64,000 nucleotides of DNA, taken from Rhodococcus xishaensis (GTDB taxonomy: Bacteria; Actinomycetota; Actinomycetes; Mycobacteriales; Mycobacteriaceae). Positions 46,514 through 58,545 of this stretch are shown here, in pieces. The notes below the pieces were generated by a model that had not been told where the DNA came from, did no database searches, and saw only the letters and a list, made by a program, of their open reading frames with translations. How positions within the stretch are numbered: position 1 is the first letter of the stretch; every line of letters starts with the position of its first letter. Location: positions 829,575 through 893,574 of the forward strand of contig NZ_RKLO01000001.1 of NCBI RefSeq assembly GCF_004011825.1, in the 5' to 3' direction. The position numbers were made by a program, and so were the translations under genes.

Positions 46514-48112
46514 ATGCGCGGCGAGTCCACCACCATCCCAGCAGCCACCTCGGCGGCCCCGAGCCAGGGGCTCGAGCACGATTCGACCACCACCCGCGAC
46601 CAGTTCCGGACGCTGGCGGCGGAGCATCGTGTTGTCCCCGTCACCCGAAAGGTGCTCGCGGACGCCGAGACTCCGTTGTCGGCCTACACCAAGCTGGCGG
46701 GCAACCGTCCCGGCACGTTCCTGCTGGAGTCGGCCGAGAACGGACGATCGTGGTCACGCTGGTCGTTCATCGGGGCAGGCAGTCCCGCGGCCCTGACGGT
46801 GCATGACGGTGAGGCCGCGTGGTTCGGTAGCGTGCCCGCGGGTGCTCCTTCCGGTGGCGACCCATTGGTGGCCCTCGGTCGGACGCTCGAGTTGCTGCGC
46901 AGCGAGCGCCTCCCAGACCTGCCGCCACTGACGGGCGGCATGGTCGGTTTCCTCGGATACGACGCCGTGCGCAGGATCGAACGGTTGCCCAACCACGCTG
47001 TAGACGATCTCCGCATCCCGGAGATGGTCATGTTGCTCGCAACCGATCTCGCGGCGGTAGATCACCATGAGGGCGCGATCACGCTCATCGCCAATGCGGT
47101 CAACTGGGATGGCTCCGACGAGCGTGTCGACGCCGCCTACGACGATGCCGTCGCCCGATTGGACCGGATGACCAACGCGCTCGCGGCACACGCCCCGTCG
47201 ACCGTGTCGACATTCGCGAGGCCGAAACCCGAGTACCGTCGCCAGCGAACCACCGAGGACTACGGTTCGGACGTGCGTCGACTCGTAGGGGAGATCGAGG
47301 CGGGCGAGGCCTTCCAGGTGGTGTTGTCCCAGCGTTTCGAAATGGACTGTGCCGCCGAGCCGATCGATGTCTATCGAATGCTGCGCGCGTCGAATCCGAG
47401 TCCGTACATGTACCTGCTGCAGGTGCCTGGCGGCGATGGCGGGACCGCCTTCTCGATCGTCGGCTCGAGCCCGGAGGCGCTCGTCACAGTCAAGGATGGC
47501 GTCGCTACCACGCACCCGATCGCTGGCACGCGGTGGCGTGGAGAAACCGAGGAGGAGGACATCCTGCTCGAGAAGGACCTCCTCGCTGACGAGAAGGAGA
47601 ACGCCGAGCACCTGATGCTGGTTGACCTCGGTCGCAACGATCTCGGTCGGGTGTGCGAGCCCGGCACCGTCAAGGTCTACGACTACCGGCACATCGAGCG
47701 CTACAGCCATGTGATGCATCTGGTGTCGACGGTGACCGGTCGCCTCGTCGACGGGAAGCACGCCCTCGACGCGGTCACCGCGTGCTTTCCGGCCGGTACG
47801 CTGTCGGGAGCGCCGAAGATCCGCGCAATGGAACTGATCGATGAACTCGAGCCGACACGACGCGGTGTCTACGGAGGAATCGTCGGTTACCTGGACTTCG
47901 CGGGCGACGCCGACACGGCCATCGCGATCCGCACGGCACTGATCAAGGACGGCACCGCGTACGTGCAGGCCGGTGCCGGGGTGGTTGCTGACTCGGACCC
48001 GGTCTATGAGGACACCGAGTCCAGGAACAAGGCGATGGCGGTACTCGGTGCCATCGCCGCCGCGCAGACGCTGCGGCCGTTCGACGACGGCTCGGATGCG
48101 GGCATCGAGTGA
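46514..48112 (+). CDS. trpE: Anthranilate synthase component I
   Basis: TrpE makes anthranilate from chorismate with ammonia supplied by TrpG. The 532-residue protein has the tryptophan-binding LLES motif (about residue 60, [10 protein letters not shown]), important for feedback inhibition, and the catalytic C-terminal block [19 protein letters not shown] and GRNDLGRV. The ATG at 46514 opens the trp cluster; only 58 bp separate it from bcpB, and no leader peptide rich in Trp was found, so attenuation is unlikely. trpG and trpD are not present here. Confidence 0.96.
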   Translation: MRGESTTIPAATSAAPSQGLEHDSTTTRDQFRTLAAEHRVVPVTRKVLADAETPLSAYTKLAGNRPGTFLLESAENGRSWSRWSFIGAGSPAALTVHDGEAAWFGSVPAGAPSGGDPLVALGRTLELLRSERLPDLPPLTGGMVGFLGYDAVRRIERLPNHAVDDLRIPEMVMLLATDLAAVDHHEGAITLIANAVNWDGSDERVDAAYDDAVARLDRMTNALAAHAPSTVSTFARPKPEYRRQRTTEDYGSDVRRLVGEIEAGEAFQVVLSQRFEMDCAAEPIDVYRMLRASNPSPYMYLLQVPGGDGGTAFSIVGSSPEALVTVKDGVATTHPIAGTRWRGETEEEDILLEKDLLADEKENAEHLMLVDLGRNDLGRVCEPGTVKVYDYRHIERYSHVMHLVSTVTGRLVDGKHALDAVTACFPAGTLSGAPKIRAMELIDELEPTRRGVYGGIVGYLDFAGDADTAIAIRTALIKDGTAYVQAGAGVVADSDPVYEDTESRNKAMAVLGAIAAAQTLRPFDDGSDAGIE

Positions 48113-48162
48113 ACCCGGATGCGGGCATCCAATGAACCCGGAGGTGGGTACCCAGTGAGTAG
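48094..48162 (+). repeat. Three 23-bp tandem repeats at the trpE / membrane-protein junction
   Basis: Units at 48094-48116, 48117-48139 and 48140-48162 repeat GGATGCGGGCATC-AGTGAACCC with growing divergence. The first contains the trpE stop (TGA 48110-48112) and the third the GTG start of the next gene (48155). The stop/start junction itself is therefore repeated. Confidence 0.85.
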
Positions 48163-48874
48163 GACCAAGACCGGCGCGCGTGCGACCCGGATCGCAGCGG
48201 TACTGCTGGCGGTTGCTGCGCTGTGCCTCTGGGCCGCATCCCGAATGACGTGGGTGACCGTCGCGTCTTCGGACGGACTGGGTGAGGACCGGGTGACCGA
48301 GTTGGACGGCGGGACCTGGGCGGCCGCGACGACGCCGCTCGCACTTGTGCTCGTCGCCGCGATCGCCGCCGCGTTCGCCGTGCGTGGCTGGCTGGTGCGC
48401 GTGGTCGGGATCCTCGTTGCGGTCGTCGCGGTGGTAGCCGCGCTCCCGGCGATAGGTCTGGTCACCGGCGGTGCGCCGAACGGTCGCGCCGCCGACATCG
48501 CCGGATTCGCGCGCGTTGCAACCCAGGTGACGGCCACCGAGGTCTCGAACGCGCCGGCCGTGCTCGTGCTGCTCGGTTCACTCCTTGCGCTCGCTGCTGC
48601 CCTCGTGTTGATTCGCAAACCCGTTGCGGCGGGGGGACTCTCGTCGAAGTACGACAGCCCTGCCGCACGGCGCGACGCGGCAGCCGCGCGCCCGCCGGGT
48701 AGCGGGAAGCAGGAACCACAGACCCAACGGATGCTTTGGGACGCCCTCGACGCGGGGGAGGATCCGACGGTCGACGACGCCGATCAGGGGCCTACCAGCG
48801 GTGAACCGCGCTCGGTGACGAATGACGTCAGTGAGGACAGCGGTCGTTCGGGTACCCGCCCGGAGAGCGACTGA
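48155..48874 (+). CDS. Trp-operon-associated membrane protein (TIGR02234/Rv1610-like)
   Basis: The 239-residue protein has four membrane segments in its first 155 residues (about 12-30, 50-70, 77-98 and 130-150) and a polar C-terminal tail. A conserved membrane protein of this kind sits between trpE and trpC in most mycolic-acid actinobacteria. Its role is unknown; transport or scaffolding for aromatic synthesis is only a guess from position. The GTG at 48155 is in the third unit of a repeated junction. Confidence 0.85.
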   Translation: MSRTKTGARATRIAAVLLAVAALCLWAASRMTWVTVASSDGLGEDRVTELDGGTWAAATTPLALVLVAAIAAAFAVRGWLVRVVGILVAVVAVVAALPAIGLVTGGAPNGRAADIAGFARVATQVTATEVSNAPAVLVLLGSLLALAAALVLIRKPVAAGGLSSKYDSPAARRDAAAARPPGSGKQEPQTQRMLWDALDAGEDPTVDDADQGPTSGEPRSVTNDVSEDSGRSGTRPESD

Positions 48875-48951
48875 CTGAGGCCTCTACGCTGAGTCGAGAT
48901 CCGATGACGTTGCTCACATCGGTTGACATGCCGGAAAGGACTCGAGCCACG

Positions 48952-49761
48952 ATGACCGTTCTCGACTCGATTCTCGATGGGGTTCGCGCCGATGTTGCCG
49001 CCCGCGAAGCCGTCCTTGATCTTGCGGCGGTGAAGGACGCCGCGGCTGCCGCCCCGCCGGCGCTGGACGCGGCCGCCGCCTTGCGTGCCCCGGGTATCGG
49101 TGTCATCGCCGAGGTCAAGCGCGCGAGTCCGTCGAAGGGCGCGCTGGCTGACATCCCGGACCCCGCGGTTCTCGCATCCGCGTACGAGTCCGGAGGAGCG
49201 CGCGTGATCAGCGTTCTGACCGAGGAACGCCGTTTCCACGGATCGCTGGCCGACCTCGATACGGTCCGTCAGGCCGTCAACATCCCGATCCTGAGGAAAG
49301 ACTTCATCGTCGGCCCGTATCAGATCCACGAGGCGCGGGCGCACGGCGCGGACGTCATCCTGCTCATCGTCGCCGCGCTCGAGCAGAGTGTCCTGGCCTC
49401 GCTGCTGGACCGGACCGAGTCGCTCGGCATGACCGCACTCGTCGAGGTCCACACCGAGGAGGAGGCGGACCGCGCTCTCGAGGCCGGAGCGAGCGTCATC
49501 GGCGTCAACGCCCGCAACCTCAAGACCCTCGAGGTCGACATGGACACCTTCGCCCGCATAGCGCCCGGGCTACCCACCGACGTGGTCAAGATCGCCGAGT
49601 CCGGCGTCCGTGGCACCGCGGACCTGCTCGCCTACGCGGGCGCCGGAGCCGACGCGGTGCTGGTCGGCGAGGGGTTGGTGACCAGTGGTGACCCGCGCGC
49701 GGCGGTCGCTGAACTGGTCACCGCCGGCGCCCATCCCTCGTGCCCCAAGCCTGCTCGCTGA
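48952..49761 (+). CDS. trpC: Indole-3-glycerol phosphate synthase
   Basis: TrpC closes the indole ring, converting CdRP to indole-3-glycerol phosphate. The 269-residue TIM barrel shows the phosphate and catalytic stretch [13 protein letters not shown] (Glu and Lys), PILRKDFIV with the catalytic Lys, and KIAESGVRG. The ATG at 48952 begins [12 protein letters not shown], the usual family start. It is monofunctional, in line with TrpF activity being supplied by PriA. Confidence 0.96.
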   Translation: MTVLDSILDGVRADVAAREAVLDLAAVKDAAAAAPPALDAAAALRAPGIGVIAEVKRASPSKGALADIPDPAVLASAYESGGARVISVLTEERRFHGSLADLDTVRQAVNIPILRKDFIVGPYQIHEARAHGADVILLIVAALEQSVLASLLDRTESLGMTALVEVHTEEEADRALEAGASVIGVNARNLKTLEVDMDTFARIAPGLPTDVVKIAESGVRGTADLLAYAGAGADAVLVGEGLVTSGDPRAAVAELVTAGAHPSCPKPAR

Positions 49762-49820
49762 GCTGCTCGGGCGCTGGACCCGACCGTTCGTTCTCGTCGG
49801 AATTGGGGCAGACTGGTGAG

Positions 49821-51149
49821 GTGAGTTCACGCAACGAGGCCCTCGTCTCCAAGGGTGGGAATCTACCCACCGCCAGCGCCGGTCTGACCGAGCATTCGGG
49901 ACATGACCCCGATCCAAGCGGCCACTGGGGTGTATTCGGTGGACGCCACGTCCCCGAGGCCCTCATGGCGGTCATCGAAGAGGTTACGGCCGAGTATGAG
50001 AAGGCCCGTGCCGATACTTCCTTTCTGAGCGAACTGGACCGCCTGCAGCGCGACTACACAGGCCGTCCGTCACCGATCTTCGAGGCAACCCGGCTAAGTG
50101 AGCACGCCGGAGGTGCGCGGATCATCCTCAAGCGAGAAGACCTCAACCACACCGGGTCTCACAAGATCAACAACGTGCTCGGTCAGGTGCTCCTGGCGAG
50201 TCGGATGGGCAAGACCCGGGTCATCGCGGAGACCGGTGCCGGTCAACACGGGGTTGCCACAGCTACCGCATGTGCCCTGCTGGGAATCGAGTGCATCATC
50301 TACATGGGCGCGGTCGACACCCGACGCCAGGCGCTCAACGTCGCCCGGATGCGCCTGCTCGGCGCGGAGGTCGTGTCCGTCGAATCCGGTTCGGCGACTT
50401 TGAAAGACGCAATCAACGAGGCACTTCGTGACTGGGTCACGAACGCCGACCGCACCTACTACTGCTTCGGTACCGCTGCCGGACCGCACCCCTTCCCGAT
50501 GATGGTGCGCGACTTCCAGCGCGTCGTCGGTCTGGAGGCGCGCGCCCAGGTTCAGGCCGCGACCGGACGACTGCCCGACGCCGTCGTGGCGTGCGTCGGT
50601 GGCGGTTCGAACGCGATCGGCATCTTCCACGCCTTCCTCGGCGATCCGTCGGTGAAGCTGGTTGGGTACGAGGCCGCCGGAGACGGCGTCGAGTCCGGTC
50701 GGCACGCCGCCACGTTCACCGGTGGCTCCCCGGGCGCCTTCCAGGGCGCCTACTCGTACCTTCTGCAGGACGACGACGGGCAGACGATCGAGTCTCATTC
50801 GATCTCGGCGGGTCTGGACTATCCGGGTGTCGGCCCCGAGCACGCTTACCTCAAGGACACCGGGCGTGCTTCGTACGAACCGATCACGGACGCCGAGGCA
50901 ATGGACGCTTTCCTCCTGCTCTCCCGCACGGAGGGCATCATCCCGGCGATCGAGTCCGCGCATGCTGTGGCCGGCGCGCTCGAGCTCGGTCGCGAGTTGG
51001 GCAACGGTGCGGTCATCCTCGTGAACCTGTCCGGCCGCGGGGACAAGGACATGGACACCGCAGCGAAGTGGTTCGGGTTGATCGACGACGCCACGAGCAA
51101 TTCGAGCAAGGCCACGAGCAATTCGAGCAAGAAGGGTACGACCAAGTGA
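49821..51149 (+). CDS. trpB: Tryptophan synthase beta chain
   Basis: TrpB joins indole with serine using PLP. The 442-residue protein has the PLP lysine in [14 protein letters not shown], the GAGQHG loop and [10 protein letters not shown] phosphate-binding site. The GTG at 49821 gives an N terminus similar to mycobacterial TrpB, but the ribosome-binding site is poor. The C-terminal tail carries two ATSNSSK repeats not needed by the family. The stop overlaps the trpA start (GTGA). Confidence 0.96.
   Translation: MSSRNEALVSKGGNLPTASAGLTEHSGHDPDPSGHWGVFGGRHVPEALMAVIEEVTAEYEKARADTSFLSELDRLQRDYTGRPSPIFEATRLSEHAGGARIILKREDLNHTGSHKINNVLGQVLLASRMGKTRVIAETGAGQHGVATATACALLGIECIIYMGAVDTRRQALNVARMRLLGAEVVSVESGSATLKDAINEALRDWVTNADRTYYCFGTAAGPHPFPMMVRDFQRVVGLEARAQVQAATGRLPDAVVACVGGGSNAIGIFHAFLGDPSVKLVGYEAAGDGVESGRHAATFTGGSPGAFQGAYSYLLQDDDGQTIESHSISAGLDYPGVGPEHAYLKDTGRASYEPITDAEAMDAFLLLSRTEGIIPAIESAHAVAGALELGRELGNGAVILVNLSGRGDKDMDTAAKWFGLIDDATSNSSKATSNSSKKGTTK
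51090..51131 (+). repeat. 21-bp perfect tandem duplication in the trpB tail
   Basis: GCCACGAGCAATTCGAGCAAG occurs at 51090-51110 and again, identical, at 51111-51131. It is in frame and encodes ATSNSSK twice, 15-20 bp before the trpB stop. Confidence 0.9.
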
Positions 51150-51949
51150 GCCAACGAGAGTCACGCCTGGCGCCGACGTTCGCCCACTGCCGGGAGGAGA
51201 GGCGTGCGGCCCTCGTCGGCTATCTGCCTGCCGGCTACCCGGATGTGCCGCAGTCGATCGAGGTGTTCAAGGCGATGGTCGATTCGGGCTGCGACATCAT
51301 CGAGGTCGGTGTGGCGTACTCCGATCCGGTTATGGACGGGCCGACCATCCAGGCGGCTGCCGAGACCGCGCTGCGCAACGGCGTACGGGTGCGCGATGTG
51401 TTCACCGTCGTCGAGGAGATCGCCGCTGTCGGCGGCAAGGCCGTCGTGATGACCTACTGGAACCCGGTGCTCAAGTACGGAGTCGACGCCTTCGCGCGCG
51501 ACCTCGCCTCTGCCGGTGGCCTCGGCATGATCACGCCGAACCTGATCCCTGAGGAGGCCGGTGAATGGATGGAGGCGTCCGAGCGCCACCACCTCGACCG
51601 CATCTTCCTCGTGGCACCGTCGTCGACGGAGGAGCGTCTGGTGCTGACGCTCGAGGCGAGCAGCGGCTTCAGCTACGCGGCGTCGACGATGGGTGTCACT
51701 GGTGCCCGCGACAAAGTCTCCTCCATGGCGCCGGAACTGACGGCCCGTATCCGCGCGCACTCCGACATCCCGGTCGGTGTCGGTCTGGGTGTGCGTTCGG
51801 GTGCCCAGGCGGCCGAAATCGCGTCGTATGCAGATGCGGTCATCGTCGGTTCAGCGATCGTGTCGGCCGTCGAACAGGGACTCGGCGCGGTGCGGGCGCT
51901 GACCGCGGATCTCGCGCAGGGTGTGCGCTCGGCTAGCGTAGCCTCGTGA
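51146..51949 (+). CDS. trpA: Tryptophan synthase alpha chain
   Basis: TrpA cleaves indole-3-glycerol phosphate and passes indole to TrpB through a tunnel. The 267-residue TIM barrel has the catalytic Glu in [11 protein letters not shown] and Asp in VMDGPTIQ, and the phosphate-binding [12 protein letters not shown]. The GTG start overlaps the trpB stop, and its own stop overlaps the lgt start (GTGA). Confidence 0.96.
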   Translation: MSQRESRLAPTFAHCREERRAALVGYLPAGYPDVPQSIEVFKAMVDSGCDIIEVGVAYSDPVMDGPTIQAAAETALRNGVRVRDVFTVVEEIAAVGGKAVVMTYWNPVLKYGVDAFARDLASAGGLGMITPNLIPEEAGEWMEASERHHLDRIFLVAPSSTEERLVLTLEASSGFSYAASTMGVTGARDKVSSMAPELTARIRAHSDIPVGVGLGVRSGAQAAEIASYADAVIVGSAIVSAVEQGLGAVRALTADLAQGVRSASVAS

Positions 51950-52977
51950 CTTCTACGCAGCTGCTTGCTTATATCCCGAGTCCACCCCAGGGCGTGTGGC
52001 ATGTGGGCCCACTTGCTCTGCGTGCGTACGCGCTGTGCATCATCGTCGGCATCATCGTCGCGATCGTGTGGGGTGATCGGCGATGGGTAGCCCGCGGCGG
52101 CGAGAAGGGAACCGTCCTCGACATCGCCGTCTGGGCCGTTCCGTTCGGCTTGATCGGCGGCCGCCTGTACCACGTGATCACGGACTTCCCGACGTACTTC
52201 GGTTCCGGCGGCAACCCCGTTGACGCGCTCAAGATCTGGCAGGGCGGCCTGGGAATCTGGGGTGCGGTGGCCCTAGGCGCGGTGGGCGCCTGGATCGGGT
52301 GCCGACGCCGTGGCATCCCGCTGCCGGCTTTCGGTGACGCGATCGCACCGGGCATCGTGCTCGCGCAGGCCATCGGACGCCTCGGCAACTGGTTCAATCA
52401 GGAACTCTTCGGACGCGAGACGACGGTGCCGTGGGGTCTCGAGATCTACGAGCGGGTCGACCCGTCGGGTCGTATCGACTCACTCAACGGTGTGTCGAAC
52501 GGCGTCGTGCTGCAGGTGGTCCACCCGACGTTTCTGTACGAGTTGCTGTGGAATCTGCTCGTCGTGGTGATGCTGGTCGCGGTCGATCGGCGGTTCAAGG
52601 TCGGGCACGGCAGACTGTTCGCGCTGTACGTGGCGGGATACTGCGCGGGTCGTTTCTGGATCGAACTGATGCGTTCCGACTATGCGACCGAGATCCTCGG
52701 AATCCGGGTCAACTCGTTCACCTCGGCGATCGTGTTCGTGTGCGCCGTGGCCTACTTCGTACTCGCAAAGAAGGGCCGGGAAGATCCGGAGGAGTTGCAG
52801 CCGCACAGCAGTAGCCACGGGAAAGACCAGGGGACAAAAGACCAGGGGACAAACGACCACGGGGCAGACACGGACGGCGATGTTGTCACGACCGTGGGCA
52901 ACAATGACCCGCATGAGTCCGCTGATTCAGAGCGGGCCGACACCGGTCGGTCCGATGTGAAGGGGGAAGAGAATTGA
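51946..52977 (+). CDS. lgt: Prolipoprotein diacylglyceryl transferase
   Basis: Lgt is the inner-membrane enzyme that attaches diacylglycerol to the lipobox cysteine of lipoproteins. The 343-residue protein has seven predicted membrane spans, the Lgt signature [16 protein letters not shown] and the conserved GRLYHVITD and [12 protein letters not shown] hydrophilic C-terminal tail of about 75 residues carries three KDQGT-type repeats. Co-transcription after trpA is the standard arrangement in actinobacteria. Confidence 0.95.
   Translation: MTSTQLLAYIPSPPQGVWHVGPLALRAYALCIIVGIIVAIVWGDRRWVARGGEKGTVLDIAVWAVPFGLIGGRLYHVITDFPTYFGSGGNPVDALKIWQGGLGIWGAVALGAVGAWIGCRRRGIPLPAFGDAIAPGIVLAQAIGRLGNWFNQELFGRETTVPWGLEIYERVDPSGRIDSLNGVSNGVVLQVVHPTFLYELLWNLLVVVMLVAVDRRFKVGHGRLFALYVAGYCAGRFWIELMRSDYATEILGIRVNSFTSAIVFVCAVAYFVLAKKGREDPEELQPHSSSHGKDQGTKDQGTNDHGADTDGDVVTTVGNNDPHESADSERADTGRSDVKGEEN
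52822..52866 (+). repeat. Three 15-bp tandem repeats in the lgt tail
   Basis: AAAGACCAGGGGACA occurs at 52822-52836 and 52837-52851, and a diverged third unit lies at 52852-52866. They are in frame and encode [10 protein letters not shown] and NDHGA, about 110 bp before the lgt stop. Confidence 0.85.
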
Positions 52978-53684
52978 CCGATGTCAGCAAACCGGGCGGC
53001 GGCGAGTCAGATCCGCAGGAACCTGATCGTCCCGCGACGCCGGCATTCGGCTCACCGTTCGACTACGACGCGACGGCCGAAGCGTCGCTGACCGAGTCGA
53101 CATCGGGCACCGCAGCGGTGCCACCATCGGGTGGTAACAGTGCGGGCCCGGGCTGGGACACCTACTCAGGGGTCGGAAATGGTCCCGGCTGGGGAAGCGC
53201 GCCGAGCTACCCACCGCCCGCGAGCGATCCGCTGGCGTCCACGTCGGGTCCCGTCTACGGAACGCCCCAGCCCGAGTACGGCCAGCCGAGCGACACCACA
53301 CCCCAACCATCGCCGAGCTACCCGCAGGTACCGACGTATCCGGCGGCCACCGGGTACCCGGCTGGCGCCTACGGTGACCCGAATGCCCCCTTCGGCCGGG
53401 ACCCGATCACCGGCGACCCGTACTCGGACAAGTCCAAGACCACCGCGGGCCTCCTGCAGATCCTGCTGGGGTTCATCTCCCTGCCCGGGATCGGTCGGCT
53501 CTATATCGGCAGTGTGGGCATCGGCCTCACCCAGTTGCTGGTGTTCTGGCTGGGACTGATAACGACCATCCTGTTGGTGGGGTTTGTCATCTTCCCGGTC
53601 ATCTGGCTCTGGGCCTTCGTCGACGGCATTCTGATGCTCACCGGCAGTGTCCGCGACGCCCACGGCCGACCGCTGAGGAGTTGA
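52974..53684 (+). CDS. TM2-domain membrane protein with Pro/Gly/Tyr-rich N terminus
   Basis: The 236-residue protein has an extended N-terminal region (about 1-150) rich in Pro, Gly, Ser and Tyr, then a TM2 domain (about 155-225): a first span [30 protein letters not shown] and a second near [21 protein letters not shown]2 proteins follow lgt in mycobacteria (Rv1615/Rv1616 region); function unknown. The TTG start overlaps the lgt stop and has an ideal AGGGGG at 52961-52966. Confidence 0.8.
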   Translation: MTDVSKPGGGESDPQEPDRPATPAFGSPFDYDATAEASLTESTSGTAAVPPSGGNSAGPGWDTYSGVGNGPGWGSAPSYPPPASDPLASTSGPVYGTPQPEYGQPSDTTPQPSPSYPQVPTYPAATGYPAGAYGDPNAPFGRDPITGDPYSDKSKTTAGLLQILLGFISLPGIGRLYIGSVGIGLTQLLVFWLGLITTILLVGFVIFPVIWLWAFVDGILMLTGSVRDAHGRPLRS

Positions 53685-53717
53685 CCTCCGGGGCTCACGA
53701 TCCTGTCGGCACACCGC

Positions 53718-53738
53718 CCGCGCCGCCCTCCGGCGCGG
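53718..53738 (+). terminator. Hairpin after the trp-lgt transcript
   Basis: CCGCGCC (53718-53724) and GGCGCGG (53732-53738) pair perfectly around 7 bases, 34 bp after the TM2 gene. It separates the trp-lgt genes from gltB. Confidence 0.6.
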
Positions 53739-53781
53739 ACTGGGCGCGGTAGTGCCATCGCTTCGGGTGGCCTCGGCGCGG

Positions 53782-53964
53782 TAAACTGACCCGGCCGGGT
53801 ATATGCAACCCGGCAACCTTCACGGGTCGACAGCAGTGCCGGTGGACCCCGATCGATGCAGTCAGCACCCGTATTAGGCGGCCGCCGCAAGGAAGCCGCC
53901 GGAAAAGTGCGAGACGCGCGATGGTCCGCAGCGAACACTCCGCGGGCCAGTGTGGAGGTGTTCG
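53782..53964 (+). promoter_or_regulatory. gltB promoter region with a possible long structured leader
   Basis: TAAACT at 53782-53787 is a plausible -10 box; the -35 is weak. If used, it gives an untranslated leader of about 170 bases. The leader holds several GC-rich inverted segments (for example CCCGGCCGGG and GGCGGCC…GCCGCC). I could not match it to a riboswitch class I know. It may simply be a structured 5' end. Confidence 0.4.
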
Positions 53965-56900
53965 GTGCTGTACTCCCGGCAACCCGATTCACGCGGCCTC
54001 TATGTCCGAGATCGCGAATCTGACTCGTGCGGCGTGGCGATGGTCGCCGACGTCCACGGCCGCCGCTCGCACCGAACCATCGCCGACGCACTCCTCGCGC
54101 TCGAGAACCTCGACCATCGAGGGGCCGCTGGAGCCGAGGTCAACAGTGGCGACGGCGCTGGCATCCTGATCCAGCTTCCGGTTGACTTCCTGCGGGAGTT
54201 GGTCGACTTCGAGCTGCCGCCGCGGTCGGACGGTGCCGAGACATTCGCGGCCGGGATCTGCTTCCTGCCGCAGGACCCCGATCGACGGGCGTCCGCGCGC
54301 CAACGGGTCCAGGCCCTCGCCGCCGAGGAAGGAATCGAGATCCTCGGCTGGCACGACGTCAACGTCGATGCGCTCGGCGCCGATATCGGGTCGACGGCGC
54401 GCTCGTGCATGCCTCACATGACCTACCTGTTCGTGACGGTGCCGCCGATCGACGGTGTCCGGCCCGCCGGTGTGCACCTGGACCGGCGCGTGTACGGGCT
54501 GCGCAAACGCGCCGAACGGGTCACGTCGGCGATCACCGATGCCGGCACCGGCGTGTACTTCCCGTCCCTGTCGAGTCGGACGATGACCTACAAGGGCATG
54601 CTCACGACTGCCCAGCTAGCCCTGTACTTCCCCGAACTGCGCGATCCACGTATGACGAGCGCGATCGCCGTCGTGCACAGTCGCTTCTCGACGAACACCT
54701 TCCCGTCGTGGCCGCTGGCGCACCCGTTCCGGTACATCGCGCACAACGGGGAGATAAACACCGTGTGCGGGAACCGAAACCGGATGCGGTCACGTGAGGC
54801 GATGCTGGCGAGCAGTCTCATCCCCGGCGACCTCGAGCGGCTGTTCCCGATCTGCACTCCGGACGCGTCCGACTCGGCGTCGTTCGACGAGGTTCTCGAA
54901 TTGCTGCACCTGGGTGGGCGTTCGTTGCCGCAGGCAGTGTTGATGATGATCCCGGAGGCGTGGGAGAACGACACGTCGATGACCGACGCACGCCGCGCCT
55001 TCTACCAATTCCACGCCTCCGTGATGGAGCCGTGGGACGGTCCGGCGTGCGTGACCTTCACCGACGGCACCGTCGTCGGTGCCGTCCTCGACCGCAACGG
55101 CCTGCGCCCGGGCAGGTGGTGGCACACGTCGGACGGGCGCGTTGTCCTCGCATCCGAGAGTGGGGTCCTCCCGATTCCGCAGTCCGAGGTGATTGCCAAG
55201 GGTCGGCTCGAACCGGGTGAGATGTTCCTGGTCGATACGGCCGAAGGACGCATCGTACCCGACGACGATCTCAAAACGCAGCTGAGCGAGGAGCAGCCCT
55301 ACCGGGAGTGGCTACACGCCGGCCTGCTCGATCTGCGCTCCGTGCCGAGCCGCGGCCGAATTCCGCACGACCATGAATCGGTCGTGCGCCGTCAACAGGT
55401 CTTCGGTTACACCGAGGAGGAGCAACGCGTGCTCCTTGCGCCCATGGCCGCCTCGGGTGTCGAGCCCCTCGGATCGATGGGGACCGACACCCCGGTCGCG
55501 GTGCTGTCGCGGCGGCCGCGCCTGCTGTTCGACTACTTCGTCGAACTGTTCGCACAGGTCACCAATCCGCCTCTCGACGCGATCCGGGAGGAGATTGTCA
55601 CCTCGCTCCGGCGGGTCATGGGCCCCGAGCAGAACCTGCTGGAACCGACCGCGGCATCGTGCCGTCAGATCGTCCTGTCGTGGCCGGTACTCGACAACGA
55701 GGAACTCGGCAAGATCATCGACGTGAACGCCGACGGAGACTGTCCGGGCTTCGCAGCGACGGTGTTGCGCGCGCTGTACGACGCGGATGGCGGCGGCGAT
55801 GGCATGGCGGTAGCGATCGAGGATCTGTGCGAAGCAGCGAGCGCGGCCATCAAGAACGGATGCCGGACGCTCGTGATCTCCGACCGGGATTCCGACCACT
55901 TGCGTGCGCCGATCCCGTCGCTGCTCGCGGTGTCGGCTGTCCACCACCACCTGGTTCGTACCAAGGAACGAACGAAGGTGGCGTTCGTCGTCGAGTCCGG
56001 CGATGCTCGCGAAGTCCACCACATCGCATTGCTGATCGGGTTCGGTGCTGCGGCTGTCAACCCCTACCTTGCGATGGAGTCGATCGAGGATCTCGTCGCC
56101 GAGGGAGAGTTGACCGGTGTCGAGTCCTCGGTTGCCGTCCGAAACTACCTGACGGCACTCGGGAAGGGCGTACTCAAGGTGATGTCCAAGATGGGCATCT
56201 CTACCGTCGGCTCCTACACCGCCGCACAGTGTTTCGAGGCGATCGGACTCGCGCATGACGTCGTCGACGAGTACTTCACCGGCACGGTGAGCCGTGTCGG
56301 GGGAGTGGGGTTGGACGTGTTGGCGAGGGAAGTGGAACTGCGCCACCGTGCGGCCTATCCCGAGAACCCGTCATCGCTGGTCCATCGTCGTCTCGACGTC
56401 GGTGGCATCTACCAGTACCGCCGCGACGGCGAACTGCACCTGTTCACGCCGGAGACGGTGTTTCTGCTCCAGCACGCGACCCGGACCGGACGTGAGGAGG
56501 TGTTCGAGCGGTACAGCGCGGAGGTCGATCGGCTCTCGGAGGAGGGGGGCACCCTGCGTGGACTGTTCGCGTTCCGGCGGGGACTGCGGCCACCGGTTCC
56601 GCTGTCGGAGGTCGAACCCGCCGAGGCGATCTTCGGGCGCTTCAATACCGGAGCGATGAGCTACGGGTCCATCTCGGCCGAGGCCCATGAGACCATCGCG
56701 GTGGCGATGAACCAGATCGGCGGGCGGTCGAACACCGGCGAGGGTGGCGAGGACGTCGACCGACTCTACGATCCGCTTCGACGCAGCGCCGTGAAACAGG
56801 TAGCGAGCGGACGATTCGGGGTGACCAGCGCCTATCTCGTCAACGCCAGCGACATCCAGATCAAGATAGCGCAGGGCGCCAAGCCCGGTGAGGGAGGCCA

Positions 56901-58545
56901 ACTCCCGGCGTTCAAGGTGTATCCGTGGATCGCGCGGACGCGGCACTCCACACCCGGTGTGGGGCTGATCTCGCCGCCCCCACACCACGACATCTACTCG
57001 ATCGAGGACCTCGCCCAGTTGATCCACGATCTCAAGAACGCCAACGAACAGGCACGTGTGCACGTCAAGCTGGTCAGTTCGGTCGGTGTCGGTACGGTCG
57101 CGGCCGGGGTGAGCAAGGCCCATGCTGACGTCGTGCTCATATCCGGGCACGACGGCGGTACCGGAGCGTCGCCGCTGACCTCGCTCGAGCACGCTGGGCT
57201 GCCGTGGGAGGTCGGCCTCGCCGATGCCCAGCAGACCCTCGTGCTGAACGGCCTGCGCGACCGAATCACGGTGCAGTGCGACGGTGGACTTCGCACCGCG
57301 CGCGACGTCGTGGTCGCCATGTTGCTCGGCGCCGAGGAGTTCGGGTTCTCCACCGCTCCGCTGATCGCGGCCGGATGCATCATGATGCGGGTGTGCCATC
57401 TCGACACGTGTCCGGTGGGGATCGCCACGCAGAACCCGGAGTTGCGCAAGCGGTTCACCGGCAAGCCCGAGTTCGTCGCGGAGTTCTTCCGCTTCGTCGC
57501 CGAGGGTGTGCGGCGTCACCTCGCTGAACTCGGGTTCCGCAGCGTCGACGAGGCTGTGGGGCACCCCGAGCTGCTCGAGACGGCGATCGGGGTCGCGCAC
57601 TGGAAGAGCCGCGGACTGGATCTGAGCCCGATCTTCTCGACCGAAGAGCCCGCGACGGGTGACGGTCTTCCGCAGCGTCGGCGAGTGCGCGCCCAAGAGC
57701 ACGGCCTCGACATCGCCCTCGACCGCACGCTCATCCAACTGGCGGAGGGTGCGCTCGAGGACGCAATGCCAGTGCGTCTCGAACTGCCGGTCCGGAACGT
57801 CAACCGAACCGTCGGCACGCTACTGGGATCCGAGGTGACCCGACGCTACGGAAGCGCCGGCCTGCCCGACGACACCATCCGCATCCAACTCGAGGGCTCG
57901 GCCGGTCAGTCGCTGGGTGCCTTCTTGCCGTCGGGAATCACGATCGACCTCGTCGGAGACGCGAACGACTATGTGGGCAAGGGTCTGTCAGGCGGCCGGA
58001 TCGTCGTCCGGCCGGCCGACGACGTGCTGTTCTCGCCGGAAACGCAGGTGATCGCGGGCAACACCCTGCTCTACGGTGCAACCGCGGGAGAGGCGTACCT
58101 GCGCGGACAGGTGGGTGAACGGTTCTGCGTGCGCAACTCGGGGGCGGTCGCGGTGGCAGAGGGCGTCGGCGACCACGCGTGCGAGTACATGACCGGCGGG
58201 CGGGTCGTCGTGCTCGGGCCGATCGGCCGGAACATGGCCGCCGGGATGTCGGGCGGGATCGCGTTCGTGCTCGACGGCGATCCCACGAGGATCAACCAGG
58301 CGATGGTGACCCTGCAGCAGCCGAACGGCGACGACTTGCGATGGCTGCGGGTGGTGGTCGAGCAGCATTTGCGCTGGACCGGTTCCGCCGTCGCGGCGTC
58401 CGTCCTGGCCGACTGGCCGAGGCGGTCGGCACTGTTCACGAAGATCCTGCCGGTCGACTACCAGCGGGTGCTCGAAGCGACCCGGAAGGCGCGCGCGGAG
58501 GGTCTCGACGTCGATACCGTGATCATGGAGGCGGCTCGTGGCTGA
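53965..58545 (+). CDS. gltB: Glutamate synthase (NADPH) large subunit
   Basis: GltB with GltD converts glutamine and 2-oxoglutarate to two glutamates, the main route of ammonia assimilation with glutamine synthetase. The 1526-residue protein has an N-terminal glutaminase whose nucleophile is Cys22 (DSCGVAMV), exposed after removal of a 21-residue propeptide, a central domain, an FMN-binding synthase domain (about 880-1200), cysteines for the 3Fe-4S cluster in [15 protein letters not shown], and a C-terminal GXGXG beta-helix. The GTG at 53965 is 6 bases after GGAGG (53954-53958); a GTG at 53950 is less likely. It overlaps gltD by 8 bp. Confidence 0.97.
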   Translation: MLYSRQPDSRGLYVRDRESDSCGVAMVADVHGRRSHRTIADALLALENLDHRGAAGAEVNSGDGAGILIQLPVDFLRELVDFELPPRSDGAETFAAGICFLPQDPDRRASARQRVQALAAEEGIEILGWHDVNVDALGADIGSTARSCMPHMTYLFVTVPPIDGVRPAGVHLDRRVYGLRKRAERVTSAITDAGTGVYFPSLSSRTMTYKGMLTTAQLALYFPELRDPRMTSAIAVVHSRFSTNTFPSWPLAHPFRYIAHNGEINTVCGNRNRMRSREAMLASSLIPGDLERLFPICTPDASDSASFDEVLELLHLGGRSLPQAVLMMIPEAWENDTSMTDARRAFYQFHASVMEPWDGPACVTFTDGTVVGAVLDRNGLRPGRWWHTSDGRVVLASESGVLPIPQSEVIAKGRLEPGEMFLVDTAEGRIVPDDDLKTQLSEEQPYREWLHAGLLDLRSVPSRGRIPHDHESVVRRQQVFGYTEEEQRVLLAPMAASGVEPLGSMGTDTPVAVLSRRPRLLFDYFVELFAQVTNPPLDAIREEIVTSLRRVMGPEQNLLEPTAASCRQIVLSWPVLDNEELGKIIDVNADGDCPGFAATVLRALYDADGGGDGMAVAIEDLCEAASAAIKNGCRTLVISDRDSDHLRAPIPSLLAVSAVHHHLVRTKERTKVAFVVESGDAREVHHIALLIGFGAAAVNPYLAMESIEDLVAEGELTGVESSVAVRNYLTALGKGVLKVMSKMGISTVGSYTAAQCFEAIGLAHDVVDEYFTGTVSRVGGVGLDVLAREVELRHRAAYPENPSSLVHRRLDVGGIYQYRRDGELHLFTPETVFLLQHATRTGREEVFERYSAEVDRLSEEGGTLRGLFAFRRGLRPPVPLSEVEPAEAIFGRFNTGAMSYGSISAEAHETIAVAMNQIGGRSNTGEGGEDVDRLYDPLRRSAVKQVASGRFGVTSAYLVNASDIQIKIAQGAKPGEGGQLPAFKVYPWIARTRHSTPGVGLISPPPHHDIYSIEDLAQLIHDLKNANEQARVHVKLVSSVGVGTVAAGVSKAHADVVLISGHDGGTGASPLTSLEHAGLPWEVGLADAQQTLVLNGLRDRITVQCDGGLRTARDVVVAMLLGAEEFGFSTAPLIAAGCIMMRVCHLDTCPVGIATQNPELRKRFTGKPEFVAEFFRFVAEGVRRHLAELGFRSVDEAVGHPELLETAIGVAHWKSRGLDLSPIFSTEEPATGDGLPQRRRVRAQEHGLDIALDRTLIQLAEGALEDAMPVRLELPVRNVNRTVGTLLGSEVTRRYGSAGLPDDTIRIQLEGSAGQSLGAFLPSGITIDLVGDANDYVGKGLSGGRIVVRPADDVLFSPETQVIAGNTLLYGATAGEAYLRGQVGERFCVRNSGAVAVAEGVGDHACEYMTGGRVVVLGPIGRNMAAGMSGGIAFVLDGDPTRINQAMVTLQQPNGDDLRWLRVVVEQHLRWTGSAVAASVLADWPRRSALFTKILPVDYQRVLEATRKARAEGLDVDTVIMEAARG

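Noticed and set aside
53790-53900. SAM-IV riboswitch upstream of gltB
   Set aside because: Only a GGCAACC segment fits; the remaining core and the gene function do not support it.
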